In this document: piece after piece, positions 38,436 through 47,698 of the stretch
How the letters are laid out: each line of letters starts with the position of its first letter
How positions within the stretch are numbered: position 1 is the first letter of the stretch
Source: Prochlorococcus sp. AG-315-I14
GTDB taxonomy: Bacteria; Cyanobacteriota; Cyanobacteriia; PCC-6307; Cyanobiaceae
Assembly: GCA_003283665.1 (NCBI GenBank)
Contig: QBWF01000001.1
Location: forward strand, 13,373-77,372
Direction: 5' to 3'
DNA: 64,000 nucleotides
Program-made: the position numbers and the translations under genes
The notes under the pieces: model-generated
Databases searched by the model: none
What the model saw: only the letters and a program-made list of their open reading frames with translations
What the model was told of the DNA's origin: nothing

Positions 38436-39191
38436 TTAATCTATGAATCCGTCGGGAATCATGGAATCAACAATTCTCTGAAAAAGATAACCAGTTCCTC
38501 TAGCCGTAAGTATTAATTCTGGATTAGCAGGATCATCTTCAAGCTTGGATCTAAGTCTTGATATATGAACATCTACAACTCTCGTATCAACATGCCTTTC
38601 AGGCGTATAACCCCATACTTCTTTAAGAATTTCACCCCTACTAAAAGGTTCACCTGAACGGCTTACAAGTAATTCTAAAAGACTAAATTCCATTCCAGTT
38701 AAACGAATACGTTCATCGTTTCTATATACCTGGCGTTTATTTGTATCAATCTTCAAATTCATAACTGCGATAACCCCGGAATTTGGTAATCCAGCTATTT
38801 GTTCTTTTTCGACTCGTCGCAAGACACATCTAATTCTTGCTTCTAGCTCTTTAGGACTAAATGGCTTAACAACATAATCATCTGCACCAAGCTCTAAGCC
38901 AGTAATCCTATCCGCAACATCTCCCAATGCTGTCAACATAACTATTGGAACGTCTGATTCTTTCCTTAACTCTTGACACACTCCATATCCATCCAATTTG
39001 GGCATCATGACATCAAGAACGACTAGATCAGGCTCACAATTTCTAAAAAGGTCTAAAGCCTCATTACCATTACAAGCTGTGACTACTTGATAGCCAATCA
39101 TTGATAGTCGAGTTTCTAGGATCCTCCTGATACTGGCCTCATCATCAGCCACGAGGATCGTTTCCTTTGAAGGACTAGTAGTGGCCGTCAT
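38436..39191 (-). CDS. rpaB: OmpR-type response regulator RpaB (Ycf27)
   Basis: RpaB, 251 residues, a master regulator of light-stress and photosystem genes in cyanobacteria. The receiver domain has the D-D-E acidic cluster near residue 16, the phospho-acceptor in V-V-L-D-V-M-M-P near 59, and the lysine in V-V-K-P-F near 109. The winged-helix DNA-binding domain at about 140-240 shows L-T-G-M-E-F-S-L-L-E-L-L and H-V-D-T-R-V-V-D-V-H-I-S-R-L-R. The N-terminal and C-terminal sequences match RpaB rather than RpaA. It starts on ATG, 106 bases from divergent radA, and heads the plsX-fabH-fabD-plsC run. Confidence 0.93.
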   Translation of the reverse strand: MTATTSPSKETILVADDEASIRRILETRLSMIGYQVVTACNGNEALDLFRNCEPDLVVLDVMMPKLDGYGVCQELRKESDVPIVMLTALGDVADRITGLELGADDYVVKPFSPKELEARIRCVLRRVEKEQIAGLPNSGVIAVMNLKIDTNKRQVYRNDERIRLTGMEFSLLELLVSRSGEPFSRGEILKEVWGYTPERHVDTRVVDVHISRLRSKLEDDPANPELILTARGTGYLFQRIVDSMIPDGFID

Positions 39192-39297
39192 TTGTTCTGT
39201 AGCATTGGCGGCTATAAGAAGATCTTAATTGAAAACAACCCAACTTTCACGATAGCTTCTATATCGAAATTATAGCCAACTTCACTCTCTCAACTAA

Positions 39298-40674
39298 GTG
39301 TCTCGTTCTATTTCCATCTATGTCTGTCAAAATTGTGGTGCTCAAACACGGCAATTTTTTGGTCGCTGCAACAGTTGTGGAGAATGGAATTCGATTATAG
39401 AAGAAAAAATTAGTCGAGAATCCGATAAATCTTCTTTCACAAAGATTAATTCTCCTACCGAAAAAATCCCCTATCGATCTGAATTGATAGGTCATAAAAA
39501 AAAATATCAGATAGAACGTATATCCAGTGGTTTCAAGGAATTTGACAGAGTTCTTGGGGGAGGGTTAGTCCCTGGATCACTAGTATTAATTGGAGGGGAC
39601 CCAGGAATAGGTAAAAGTACTCTTATATTGCAAAGCGCGACTTCAATGGCTCATGAAAGATCAGTGCTTTATGTCGCAGCCGAAGAGTCGGCCGAACAAG
39701 TAAGACTCAGGTGGGATCGAATAGAAGAAGCTGATTCCAATCTTCATTTACTGGCAGAGACAGATTTAGAGATGGTTATAAAAGAACTTGACTCCTTAAA
39801 ACCAAATGTTGCAATTATTGACAGCATTCAAGCTTTGCATGATCCCAACCTTTCCAGCGCACCTGGGTCAGTCGCTCAAGTTCGAGAATGCTCTTCTTCA
39901 TTACAGCGAATAGCTAAAAAACAAAACACAGCTCTTTTCATTATTGGGCATGTAACAAAAGATGGAATGCTAGCTGGACCTAAAGTTTTGGAGCATCTTG
40001 TTGATGCTGTTCTCACATTTGAAGGAGATAGATTTGCCTCTCATAGATTACTTAGGGGAATCAAAAATCGATTTGGTGCAACTTGTGAACTTGGTGTTTT
40101 TGACATGCAAGCAGAAGGATTATCTGAAGTATCAAATCCCAGCGAGTTATTTTTAAGTAAAACTTCTGCTCCTGGAATTTCAACTATTGTGACTTGTGAA
40201 GGGACAAGACCTTTAGCTATAGATTTACAGGCACTTTTAAATCCCACTAGCTATGCCAGTCCTAGAAGAACTGCAACTGGTGTAGAAATTAATAGGCTTC
40301 ATCAAATCTTGGCAGTTTTAGAAAAACATATGAATTTAGCTCTTTCAAGATATGATTGTTATATAGCAGTAGCAGGTGGCCTAGAAGTAGAAGAACCAGG
40401 AGCAGACCTTGGTATAGCAGCGGCAATAGTTTCTAGTTTTAAAAATATTAATCTACAAGAGGGCATAGTTTTTATTGGAGAAATAGGTCTAGGTGGTCAA
40501 TTAAGATTAGCTAGACAAATGCAACAACGAATTAATGAGGCAAAAAGACTCGGCTTTCGAAAATTGATCCTTCCTGAAGGAATCAATACAAATATATTCG
40601 AAGTAGATAATGATTTTCAAATAATAAAAGCTTCTAATATCAATCAGGCTCTAATTCATGCTTTTAAACAATAA
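39298..40674 (+). CDS. radA: DNA repair protein RadA
   Basis: RadA (Sms), 458 residues, a RecA-like helicase acting on recombination intermediates. It has an N-terminal C4 zinc finger (C-Q-N-C-G-A-Q and C-N-S-C near residues 9-27). The Walker A is G-G-D-P-G-I-G-K-S-T near 99 and the RadA-specific K-N-R-F-G motif is near 258. The Lon-protease-like C-terminal domain has G-L-E-V-E-E-P-G-A-D-L-G near 362. It starts on GTG and is divergent from rpaB. It is convergent with ycf3, 16 bases apart. Confidence 0.96.
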   Translation: MSRSISIYVCQNCGAQTRQFFGRCNSCGEWNSIIEEKISRESDKSSFTKINSPTEKIPYRSELIGHKKKYQIERISSGFKEFDRVLGGGLVPGSLVLIGGDPGIGKSTLILQSATSMAHERSVLYVAAEESAEQVRLRWDRIEEADSNLHLLAETDLEMVIKELDSLKPNVAIIDSIQALHDPNLSSAPGSVAQVRECSSSLQRIAKKQNTALFIIGHVTKDGMLAGPKVLEHLVDAVLTFEGDRFASHRLLRGIKNRFGATCELGVFDMQAEGLSEVSNPSELFLSKTSAPGISTIVTCEGTRPLAIDLQALLNPTSYASPRRTATGVEINRLHQILAVLEKHMNLALSRYDCYIAVAGGLEVEEPGADLGIAAAIVSSFKNINLQEGIVFIGEIGLGGQLRLARQMQQRINEAKRLGFRKLILPEGINTNIFEVDNDFQIIKASNINQALIHAFKQ

Positions 40675-40690
40675 ATAAAAACTCTTTTAG

Positions 40691-41212
40691 TTATAAATAA
40701 ACATCAATATTACCCCTTCCAGTAGTTTTGAGCCAGTTTTCTATATCCAAATACCCTCCAGGGTATAAGCGTACAGCTTGACTCCACACCTCAGCTGCCA
40801 TATCAAACCAAATATCTCCTTCGTCCTCGCTTCCTTTTCGTTGGGCCATTCTACCTCGTTTCTCATAAATCAATCCCATGTTTTTCAGGCAAGAAGGTTG
40901 CTTTGGATTTTGGTCTAAGGCTTTTTTATATGTTTCCAACGCCCGCTCTTCATCACCATTGCTCATATAAATGATTGCCATATTTTTCAATGTCTCGCCT
41001 CGATCCACTTGATTATCTTCGAGCTTTAAGCTTTCTTCATAATATTCAAGAGCCTCAGAGTAATCTCCATCATTTTGAGCCGCTAAGCCTTGTCGATAAT
41101 AAAGATAGGCTTCTTTTTCCTTAGAAGCAATAGGCATCACTTTGACAATCCCTTCAGCCATCTTGGTAAAAGCCTTATCAAGAAAATTGTCTTTGTTTTG
41201 ACTACGAGGCAC
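40691..41212 (-). CDS. ycf3: photosystem I assembly protein Ycf3
   Basis: Ycf3, 173 residues, a thylakoid-associated TPR chaperone for photosystem I assembly. Three TPR units are visible from about residues 35 to 140: [16 protein letters not shown], then [15 protein letters not shown], then [14 protein letters not shown]. The C-terminal [17 protein letters not shown] is a family hallmark. The start is GTG at 41212, giving the usual M-P-R-S-Q opening. Confidence 0.96.
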   Translation of the reverse strand: MPRSQNKDNFLDKAFTKMAEGIVKVMPIASKEKEAYLYYRQGLAAQNDGDYSEALEYYEESLKLEDNQVDRGETLKNMAIIYMSNGDEERALETYKKALDQNPKQPSCLKNMGLIYEKRGRMAQRKGSEDEGDIWFDMAAEVWSQAVRLYPGGYLDIENWLKTTGRGNIDVYL

Positions 41213-41368
41213 GATTTAAGCAATTCCAAAAGCTATATTTCTATCCTGGCTAAAACTAATGAAAATGGGGAATATTCTTTAAATAATTCTTTTATATTGA
41301 TCCTTATGCAAATGCAAAATGGTTTTTATTTATTACCTTTAGATTAAGTATCGAATTTTTGTTTTACC

Positions 41369-43693
41369 TTGAGCAAGCACTCAATTGCCAAAAAGAAAAA
41401 TTCAGTTCTACTAGATGTAGATGGAATGAAGTGCGGAAGCTGTGTACAAGCAGTGGAGAAGATACTGACTAATGATCCAAATGTAGAAAATGCTAGCGTT
41501 AACTTAGTAACCAAAACAGCTCTTGTAGAACTTTATGAACCTGAAAGGTCCTTAGAGGGGCTGATAAATATCCTTACATCCAAAGGATTTCCTTCAAAGT
41601 CAAAACAATATAAAACCTCCTCAATCAAAATCAAATCAGAACTTAGTGCAAATACAAACTGGTGGAATCAATGGCGAGAATTGATCATTGCTATATCTTT
41701 GTTGATCTTATCGGTACTTGGTCATTTAGTTGAAAGTCAAAAGATCTCACTTCCAATTTTAGGAACGTTACCTTTTCATGCATCTCTAGCAACTTTTTCA
41801 TTAATTGGACCAGGTAGATCAATCCTAAAAAAAGGATTAAAAGCCGCTATCTCCTTAACCCCTACTATGGATACTTTGGTAGGGCTTGGTGTTACTAGTG
41901 CTTACCTTGCAAGTCTTGTTGCATTAATTTGGCCTCAAGTTGGATGGCCTTGTTTTTTCAACGAACCAGTCATGTTACTTGGGTTTGTTTTATTAGGACG
42001 TTTTTTAGAAGAACGTGCTCGTATTAAAACAGGAGCCGCTTTAAAAGAATTAGCAGAATTACAACCCGATACAGCAAGATTAATTATAGGAAACAATGAA
42101 ACTCGTGAAATAAGAGTAGGTGCATTAAGACCAGGGGAAAAAATCCAATTATTAGCTGGGGATAGAATCCCTGTGGATGGTGTAGTTATTAGTGGAAATT
42201 CAGCCATAGATATTTCTAGCCTGACCGGTGAATCCCTACCATTAAATGCCTCGCCAGGAATTGAGATCCCATCAGGAAGTCTAAATTTAGAGGCCACTAT
42301 TATTTTAGAAGTGAGAAATATCGGCTCTGAAACTGCACTGGCAAGAATTATAGGTTTAGTTGAAGAAGCGCAAGCAAGAAAAGCACCCATTCAAAGCTTA
42401 GCCGACAAAGTAGCAGGTGGATTCTGTTACGGAGTTACTACTCTTGCAGTAACTACGTTTCTTTTTTGGTGGAAAATTGGAACCAAGATTTGGCCACAAG
42501 TTTTAGAAGTTTCTAATCAAGGGTTTATGCAAAGTCATCAGTTGCATGAACATTTTGTTAATACAACTCAAACACCAATAGGTCTTGCATTTCAACTTGC
42601 AATAGCTGTTTTAGTTGTTGCCTGTCCATGCGCATTAGGCCTTGCAACACCAACAGTCATAACCGTTGCTTCTGGAGAAGCTGCGAAGAAAGGTTGGCTA
42701 TTTAAAGGAGGTGATGTCATCGAAACAGCTTCCAAAATCAATCAAATTGTTTTTGATAAAACAGGTACTTTGACTATAGGAAGACCTATGGTGATGGGAT
42801 CTTGGCAGAAAAAAGATATAAATAAAATGCTCCATTTGGCTGCAAGCTTAGAACAAAACAGTCGCCATCCACTCGCTCATGCCATTGTTCAAGAAGCACT
42901 TCAAAAAGATATTGAATTATCAAAACCTTTAACATCTACTACTTTTCCAGGGAAAGGCTTAGCTGGAGAGATTGAAGGAACTAACGGAATAATAAGAGTG
43001 GGTACTCCCGAATGGATTCAAAGCGAAGGAATCGAATGGAATAAAGTCAATCAAGAAAACTTCAATAATTCAAAGACAAAGTCTCAATCTGTAGTGGCAA
43101 TATCTTTAGAAAAAAACTTATTGGGCTTTTTACTCATTGACGACAAAGTTCGTAAAGATGCTGCTCTGGCACTTAAAAGGTTAAGGGCAAAAGGACTTGC
43201 ATTAAGCTTATGCAGTGGTGATAGAGATTCGGCAGTTAAAACATTAGGAACACAATTGGGCTTCAATGAGAACCAAATTGAATGGCAAATGTTACCTATA
43301 GATAAATTAAACAAATTAAATTCATTAAAAGAAAAAGGCTTAGTTGCAATGGTTGGAGATGGAATTAATGATGCTCCCGCACTTGCTGCATCAGACTTAG
43401 GAATCGCTATTGGAACAGGAACTCAAATAGCTCAAGATTCTGCAGATCTTGTTTTGCTTGGAGACAACTTAGAGTCATTGCCAAATTCATTAAATTTAGC
43501 CAAAAAGGCCATGATCAAAGTACAACAAAATCTTGCATGGGCTTTTGGGTATAACTTAATTGCTCTACCAATTGCAGCAGGTTTACTTTTACCAACTTTT
43601 GGGTTATTACTTTCTCCACCTATAGCAGCTTTACTGATGGCCTTAAGCTCCATAACTGTAGTAATGAATGCTTTATCATTAAAATCACAATGA
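41369..43693 (+). CDS. heavy-metal (copper-type) P-type ATPase
   Basis: A P1B ATPase of 774 residues. An N-terminal metal-binding domain has D-G-M-K-C-G-S-C near residue 20. The transport site is V-A-C-P-C-A-L-G-L near 418, of the Cu(I) C-P-C type. The phosphorylation loop is D-K-T-G-T-L-T near 465, with L-T-G-E-S near 288, S-R-H-P-L-A-H near 501, and G-D-G-I-N-D-A-P near 666. In cyanobacteria such pumps (CtaA, PacS) supply copper to plastocyanin and cytochrome oxidase; which one this is cannot be told. The start is TTG at 41369. tmk overlaps its stop. Confidence 0.94.
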   Translation: MSKHSIAKKKNSVLLDVDGMKCGSCVQAVEKILTNDPNVENASVNLVTKTALVELYEPERSLEGLINILTSKGFPSKSKQYKTSSIKIKSELSANTNWWNQWRELIIAISLLILSVLGHLVESQKISLPILGTLPFHASLATFSLIGPGRSILKKGLKAAISLTPTMDTLVGLGVTSAYLASLVALIWPQVGWPCFFNEPVMLLGFVLLGRFLEERARIKTGAALKELAELQPDTARLIIGNNETREIRVGALRPGEKIQLLAGDRIPVDGVVISGNSAIDISSLTGESLPLNASPGIEIPSGSLNLEATIILEVRNIGSETALARIIGLVEEAQARKAPIQSLADKVAGGFCYGVTTLAVTTFLFWWKIGTKIWPQVLEVSNQGFMQSHQLHEHFVNTTQTPIGLAFQLAIAVLVVACPCALGLATPTVITVASGEAAKKGWLFKGGDVIETASKINQIVFDKTGTLTIGRPMVMGSWQKKDINKMLHLAASLEQNSRHPLAHAIVQEALQKDIELSKPLTSTTFPGKGLAGEIEGTNGIIRVGTPEWIQSEGIEWNKVNQENFNNSKTKSQSVVAISLEKNLLGFLLIDDKVRKDAALALKRLRAKGLALSLCSGDRDSAVKTLGTQLGFNENQIEWQMLPIDKLNKLNSLKEKGLVAMVGDGINDAPALAASDLGIAIGTGTQIAQDSADLVLLGDNLESLPNSLNLAKKAMIKVQQNLAWAFGYNLIALPIAAGLLLPTFGLLLSPPIAALLMALSSITVVMNALSLKSQ

Positions 43694-44334
43694 AAGGGAA
43701 GTTTATTGTTTTTGAGGGTATTGATGGATGTGGTAAAACCACTCAAATCAATCAATTAGCAGAATGGTTGAAAAATGTAGATTTAATCCCTAAGAAAAAT
43801 AAGTTAGTTATTACAAGAGAACCAGGCGGAACCAAATTAGGTCAGTCATTAAGATCATTGCTTCTAGAAACCTCACAAGAAAATATTCCTAAACCAATCA
43901 CTGAATTATTACTTTATGCAGCTGATCGGGCCCAACATATCCATCAAGTAATCCAACCTTCTTTGAAGAAAGGTGACTGGGTCATAAGTGATAGATATAG
44001 TGGCTCAACTGTTGCTTATCAAGGGTATGGGAGACAATTAGATATGAAATTAATCTCAGATCTAGAAAAGATTGCCACAAATGGACTTCTTCCAGATATC
44101 ACATTTCTATTAGATATAACTGTTGATGAAAGTATTAAGAGAAGAATTGAAATGACAGATGATCGAATAGAAAAAGAAGGGGGAAAATTTCTAGAAAAGG
44201 TTTCTGCAGGGTTTAAAGAATTATCTAAAAAAAGAAAATGGAAAAGATTATCTGCAACTAGATCTAGGCAAGATGTTGCATGTGAAATTCAAACAGAAAT
44301 CATAAAAGCATTCAAAGAAGAAATAGACTTATAG
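43690..44334 (+). CDS. tmk: thymidylate kinase
   Basis: Thymidylate kinase, 214 residues, phosphorylating dTMP. The P-loop F-E-G-I-D-G-C-G-K-T-T-Q is at residues 8-19. The DR-x motif is in V-I-S-D-R-Y-S-G-S-T near 99, with R-E-P-G-G-T near 43. The LID segment is short. Its ATG overlaps the TGA of the P-type ATPase gene. holB follows 12 bases later, giving a DNA-precursor and replication pair. Confidence 0.96.
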   Translation: MKGKFIVFEGIDGCGKTTQINQLAEWLKNVDLIPKKNKLVITREPGGTKLGQSLRSLLLETSQENIPKPITELLLYAADRAQHIHQVIQPSLKKGDWVISDRYSGSTVAYQGYGRQLDMKLISDLEKIATNGLLPDITFLLDITVDESIKRRIEMTDDRIEKEGGKFLEKVSAGFKELSKKRKWKRLSATRSRQDVACEIQTEIIKAFKEEIDL

Positions 44335-44346
44335 AAATCAATTTAT

Positions 44347-45321
44347 ATGCCGCACATTGATTATTTCAGAAACATAATTGGTCAAGATTTAGCAATTCAG
44401 ATTTTAAAGTCTGCAGTTTCTAAAAAACAATTAGCTCCTGCCTATCTTTTCTCAGGAGCAGAAGGAGTAGGACGAAAGAAAACTGCAAAAGAATTTATAG
44501 AAATACTAATTAATTCAAAGAGTTCAAGAGAAGACATAAGAAGGAAAATAGAAACTTTAAATCATCCAGATCTAATATGGGTCGAGCCTTCATATAAATA
44601 TCAAGGCTCTGAAATCTCTAAAAGTCAAGCTAAATTAGACAATATCATCACAAAAGCGCCTCCACAAATCCGTCTAAATCAAATAAAAAAAATAATAGAA
44701 TTTCTAGGAAGAAAGCCACTTGAAGCAACAAAGGGAATAGTGATAATTGAAGATATTGAAACAATGAATGAATCTGCTTCCAATGCATTATTAAAAACGC
44801 TTGAGGAACCCAAGGAAGGATTGTTCATCCTTATTACTAGTAGGCTTGATCAACTATTACCTACCATACGCTCACGCTGCCAGCTCATTCCCTTTAAAAG
44901 ATTAAATGATGCTCAAGTAAAGAAAATTATTAATGAATTTAATGATATAAAAGATATTTCTAAGATGAAAAATCAAAATTTCTCAGAGTTAATAGATTTT
45001 GCAAATGGCTCGCCTGGCTTATATATTGAAAACTTTAAATATTGGATAAATATACCCTCTTCTATTAAAGATCAACTTAATCATAAATTGACTGATCATA
45101 TAGAAGCATTGAAACTTGCCAAAGAAATTACTCAAGAATTAAGTATCGAAGAACAATTATGGCTGATTAACTTCCAACAAAATGTTATTTGGAAGAAAAA
45201 TTATGATAAGAATGCCGTGAGAAATCTTGATGAATTAAGGAAACACATCATTTCATTTGTTCAGCCAAGACTTGCTTGGGAAATAGCCCTATTAAATATC
45301 AACTTTAAATCATTAAACTGA
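44347..45321 (+). CDS. holB: DNA polymerase III delta prime subunit
   Basis: A clamp-loader delta' subunit of 324 residues. The N-terminal [10 protein letters not shown], a degenerate P-loop [10 protein letters not shown] near residue 38, and the sensor region [22 protein letters not shown] near 134 are typical. S-R-C-Q-L-I-P near 177 follows. The zinc-binding cysteines usual in delta' and DnaX are missing, with one cysteine in the whole chain. It starts on ATG. It overlaps rpaA tail-to-tail by nine bases. Confidence 0.9.
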   Translation: MPHIDYFRNIIGQDLAIQILKSAVSKKQLAPAYLFSGAEGVGRKKTAKEFIEILINSKSSREDIRRKIETLNHPDLIWVEPSYKYQGSEISKSQAKLDNIITKAPPQIRLNQIKKIIEFLGRKPLEATKGIVIIEDIETMNESASNALLKTLEEPKEGLFILITSRLDQLLPTIRSRCQLIPFKRLNDAQVKKIINEFNDIKDISKMKNQNFSELIDFANGSPGLYIENFKYWINIPSSIKDQLNHKLTDHIEALKLAKEITQELSIEEQLWLINFQQNVIWKKNYDKNAVRNLDELRKHIISFVQPRLAWEIALLNINFKSLN

Positions 45322-46110
45322 AACTCGTTCCTCTGTATTTTGGATGACAGACTTAGCTTCTATTTTTTGCGTTATTAAAGGTTTCATCTCATCCATTTCG
45401 TCTGCGTTAGGAAGTTCCAAACAATAACCAGCGCCATAAACAGTTTTAATAAATCTTGGTTTACGTGGTTCTGGCTCAAGCTTTGTTCTCAAATGTCTAA
45501 CATGAACTCGTATGGTTTCAATATCATCATCAGGCTCATAGCCCCAAACTTCTTTCAGTATTAGAGAAGGAGCAACTGTCTGCCCATGTCTTTGCAACAA
45601 ACAATGCAGTAATTCAAACTCAAGATGAGTCAGGCGTACTGCAAAATCAAACCATATCGCCTCAAATCTTTCAGGCACAAGTGTTAGAGGACCATAATTT
45701 AACAGTTCTGGCTGGCTACTACTACCTAATGGTGCACGATTTGTTCTTCTCAATAAAGCTTTAATCCTTACCTGTAATTCTTCAAGATCGAATGGTTTGG
45801 TTATGTAATCATCTGCACCTGAATTGAATCCAGTCACTTTATCTTTAATTCCTCCCAAGGCAGTAATCATTAAAATCGGTATTGATGATGTTCTTTCATC
45901 CCTTCTAAATCTTTGGCAAAGAGTTAAACCATCCACTTTTGGAAGCATTAAATCAAGCAAAATTAGATCTGGAGAATATTGCAAAGCAAGTGCTTGACCC
46001 TTTATCCCATCCTCTGCTTTTTGGACATCAAAACCAGTATGTTCTAAATGTCCTGCAACCAGATCACGCATATCCTGGTCATCTTCAATTAATAAAATAC
46101 AAGGCTTCAT
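45313..46110 (-). CDS. rpaA: OmpR-type response regulator RpaA
   Basis: RpaA, 265 residues, the output regulator receiving signals from SasA; it drives daily transcription in cyanobacteria with a clock or its remnant. The receiver has E-D-D near residue 8, the phospho-acceptor in L-I-L-L-D-L-M-L-P near 51, and I-T-K-P-F-D near 103. The winged helix at about 140-235 ends in the [18 protein letters not shown] segment characteristic of RpaA. I start at ATG 46110 ([11 protein letters not shown]). In-frame upstream codons would add 12 residues. No kinase is nearby. Confidence 0.92.
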   Translation of the reverse strand: MKPCILLIEDDQDMRDLVAGHLEHTGFDVQKAEDGIKGQALALQYSPDLILLDLMLPKVDGLTLCQRFRRDERTSSIPILMITALGGIKDKVTGFNSGADDYITKPFDLEELQVRIKALLRRTNRAPLGSSSQPELLNYGPLTLVPERFEAIWFDFAVRLTHLEFELLHCLLQRHGQTVAPSLILKEVWGYEPDDDIETIRVHVRHLRTKLEPEPRKPRFIKTVYGAGYCLELPNADEMDEMKPLITQKIEAKSVIQNTEERVSV

Positions 46111-46518
46111 TAAGTTTGCCTGAGTTAAAAAGTAGCTGAAAAGCAACTACTAACCAATTTTGTATGATTATCTCAAAATTTTGTTTTTATTGCAGAATTC
46201 GAAATAATGAATTTCTTTGCATAAACACAGTAAAACCTATTCTCTCACTGCATTTTAGTCCTATTCTTGGCACGAAAAATTTTTCATTGTCTATAGAAAG
46301 TCTTCCAATTCAGACGCTCACTGTTAAGCAATTTCCAAAAAGATTTACAAAAATTCTGACGGATAATATTTATTAGTTCAATGATTGAATAACTCAAATT
46401 GAAATATAACTCTTAACTAAAGAGTTGTATTTATGGTCTTCGTTAAAGAAGTCATTTATCCAATAAAAAAAAGACCCCTTTTAGGGGACTTTACTTGTGT
46501 CCTTAAAGAGTGTTAAAG
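46111..46518. other. intergenic region between rpaA and tRNA-Asn
   Basis: About 400 bases without a credible protein gene. A 70-codon ATG frame (46164-46376, plus) lacks family resemblance and a ribosome site. A hairpin at 46404-46430 (stem AACTCT/AGAGTT, extended to ten pairs with one wobble), a smaller CTTC/GAAG hairpin at about 46439-46452 and the tRNA terminator at 46464-46490 crowd the right half. The left half must hold the rpaA promoter. A small RNA is possible but unproven. Confidence 0.4.
46464..46490 (-). terminator. rho-independent terminator of tRNA-Asn
   Basis: On the reverse strand CCCCT-AAA-AGGGG (46487-46475) forms a GC-rich stem followed directly by a TCTTTTTTTT run. It lies about 30 bases past the tRNA 3' end and is the clearest intrinsic terminator in the window. 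Confidence 0.85.
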
Positions 46519-46590
<72 letters not shown>

Positions 46591-46619
46591 TTGAAACAAT
46601 ATGAACTTACCCTTTAAGG

Positions 46620-47303
46620 TTACATAAGGGCAAGTGATTTTAATTCTTGGAATACTTTTGAACCAGAATTCCATTTGCTAATTCTTCCTTTTTCCATTAC
46701 TGCAGCTCCATCACAAAAATATAATTCTTCAAGTCTATGGGTAATCCATATTGCGGTAACTGGAGATTGAGAAGAAATCGTCAATTTCTTGACAACTCTT
46801 AGAACAGATTTTTGACTTTCAGGGTCTAAAAGAGCTGTTGGCTCATCAAGCAAAAGCAAATTGGAATTACTAACAAGAGCTCCAGCCAAAGCCAAACGCT
46901 GCTTTTGCCCTCCACTCAGTGTATGTATTGGTCTATCTAGCATTTCTGCTAAGTCGACTTGATACAGAGCGGATTGAATACAGTCAGTCCTCTCTTGCAT
47001 GGAGTAGAGGTTAGGCATACAAAGCATCAGCTCACTTTTACAAGTTGGCATTAATAGCTGATGATCTGGATTTTGGAAAACACATGAAGGCCTGAAAGAG
47101 CAAGAAATGTTGCCACTTTGAGGCTGAATTACTCCAGTGATCAGACGAAATAATGTACTTTTACCGCTTCCATTTTTGCCAACTAACATCCACAACCCAG
47201 GCTTTTTTATTGAAAAAGAACATTCATCAAGAACTTTAATTCCATTTGCCCAGCCAAAAGAAACTTTATTAAATTCTAAATTAGTTGGTTCAGCTGAATT
47301 CAA
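46620..47303 (-). CDS. ABC transporter ATPase, ECF/CbiO-like, orphan
   Basis: An ABC ATP-binding protein of 227 residues. Walker A is V-G-K-N-G-S-G-K-S-T near residue 41, the Q-loop V-F-Q-N-P-D-H-Q-L near 75, and the signature L-S-G-G-Q-K-Q-R-L near 128. Walker B is L-L-L-L-D-E-P-T near 148 and the H-loop I-T-H-R near 185. The Q-N-P-D-x-Q form of the Q-loop is characteristic of ECF/cobalt-type ATPases (CbiO). No permease or substrate-binding component is adjacent. The start is TTG at 47303. The substrate is unknown. Confidence 0.85.
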   Translation of the reverse strand: MNSAEPTNLEFNKVSFGWANGIKVLDECSFSIKKPGLWMLVGKNGSGKSTLFRLITGVIQPQSGNISCSFRPSCVFQNPDHQLLMPTCKSELMLCMPNLYSMQERTDCIQSALYQVDLAEMLDRPIHTLSGGQKQRLALAGALVSNSNLLLLDEPTALLDPESQKSVLRVVKKLTISSQSPVTAIWITHRLEELYFCDGAAVMEKGRISKWNSGSKVFQELKSLALM

Positions 47304-47326
47304 AATTTATATGACCTTCAATGTAA

Positions 47327-47590
47327 TTAAGGTTGAATTGAAAAACCAGGACGCTTACCACCAGCTGATCCACTGGCTTTTTCATAAATTTGTACTGCTA
47401 ATATTTCACTCACAAGAACAGCAATTTTTTTATCTTCTACTTTTTCACAATCAATCTCAATGAGCTTTGGATTTCCTTTTTGTATAGAATCACTTATTTG
47501 CTTATAAAGGATCTCAGCATCTGAATGCTTTTTTCTCTGAACAATCAAAGGTAGAGGGCTAAACTTAATAGTCAACTCGATACAATACAC
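47327..47590 (-). CDS. UPF0367 family protein
   Basis: An 87-residue protein of the cyanobacterial UPF0367 family, of unknown function. Hallmarks are I-E-L-T-I-K-F-S-P-L-P near residue 4, V-Q-R-K near 16, C-E-K-V-E-D-K-K-I near 47, and A-V-Q-I-Y-E-K near 65. K-R-P-G-F lies near the end. I choose the GTG at 47590, because it gives the usual M-Y-x-I-E-L start; a TTG three codons upstream is the alternative. It lies just upstream of the orphan ABC ATPase on the same strand, 23 bases apart. Confidence 0.85.
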   Translation of the reverse strand: MYCIELTIKFSPLPLIVQRKKHSDAEILYKQISDSIQKGNPKLIEIDCEKVEDKKIAVLVSEILAVQIYEKASGSAGGKRPGFSIQP

Positions 47591-47698
47591 TTTATCCAAG
47601 CCAAGTACTTTTTCATTCTGACCAAGAACTGGCAGAATTGGTGTAGGATATTTTAATAATAAGATTTGAAATAATATTTTGAAATAAAGATTATAGAA

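Noticed and set aside
41935..42390. 151-codon frame opposite the P-type ATPase
   Set aside because: It lies wholly antisense within a strongly conserved gene and has no domain of its own.
46164..46376. 70-codon ATG frame between rpaA and tRNA-Asn
   Set aside because: No ribosome site, no family resemblance, and a composition like random AT-rich DNA; it may only be chance.
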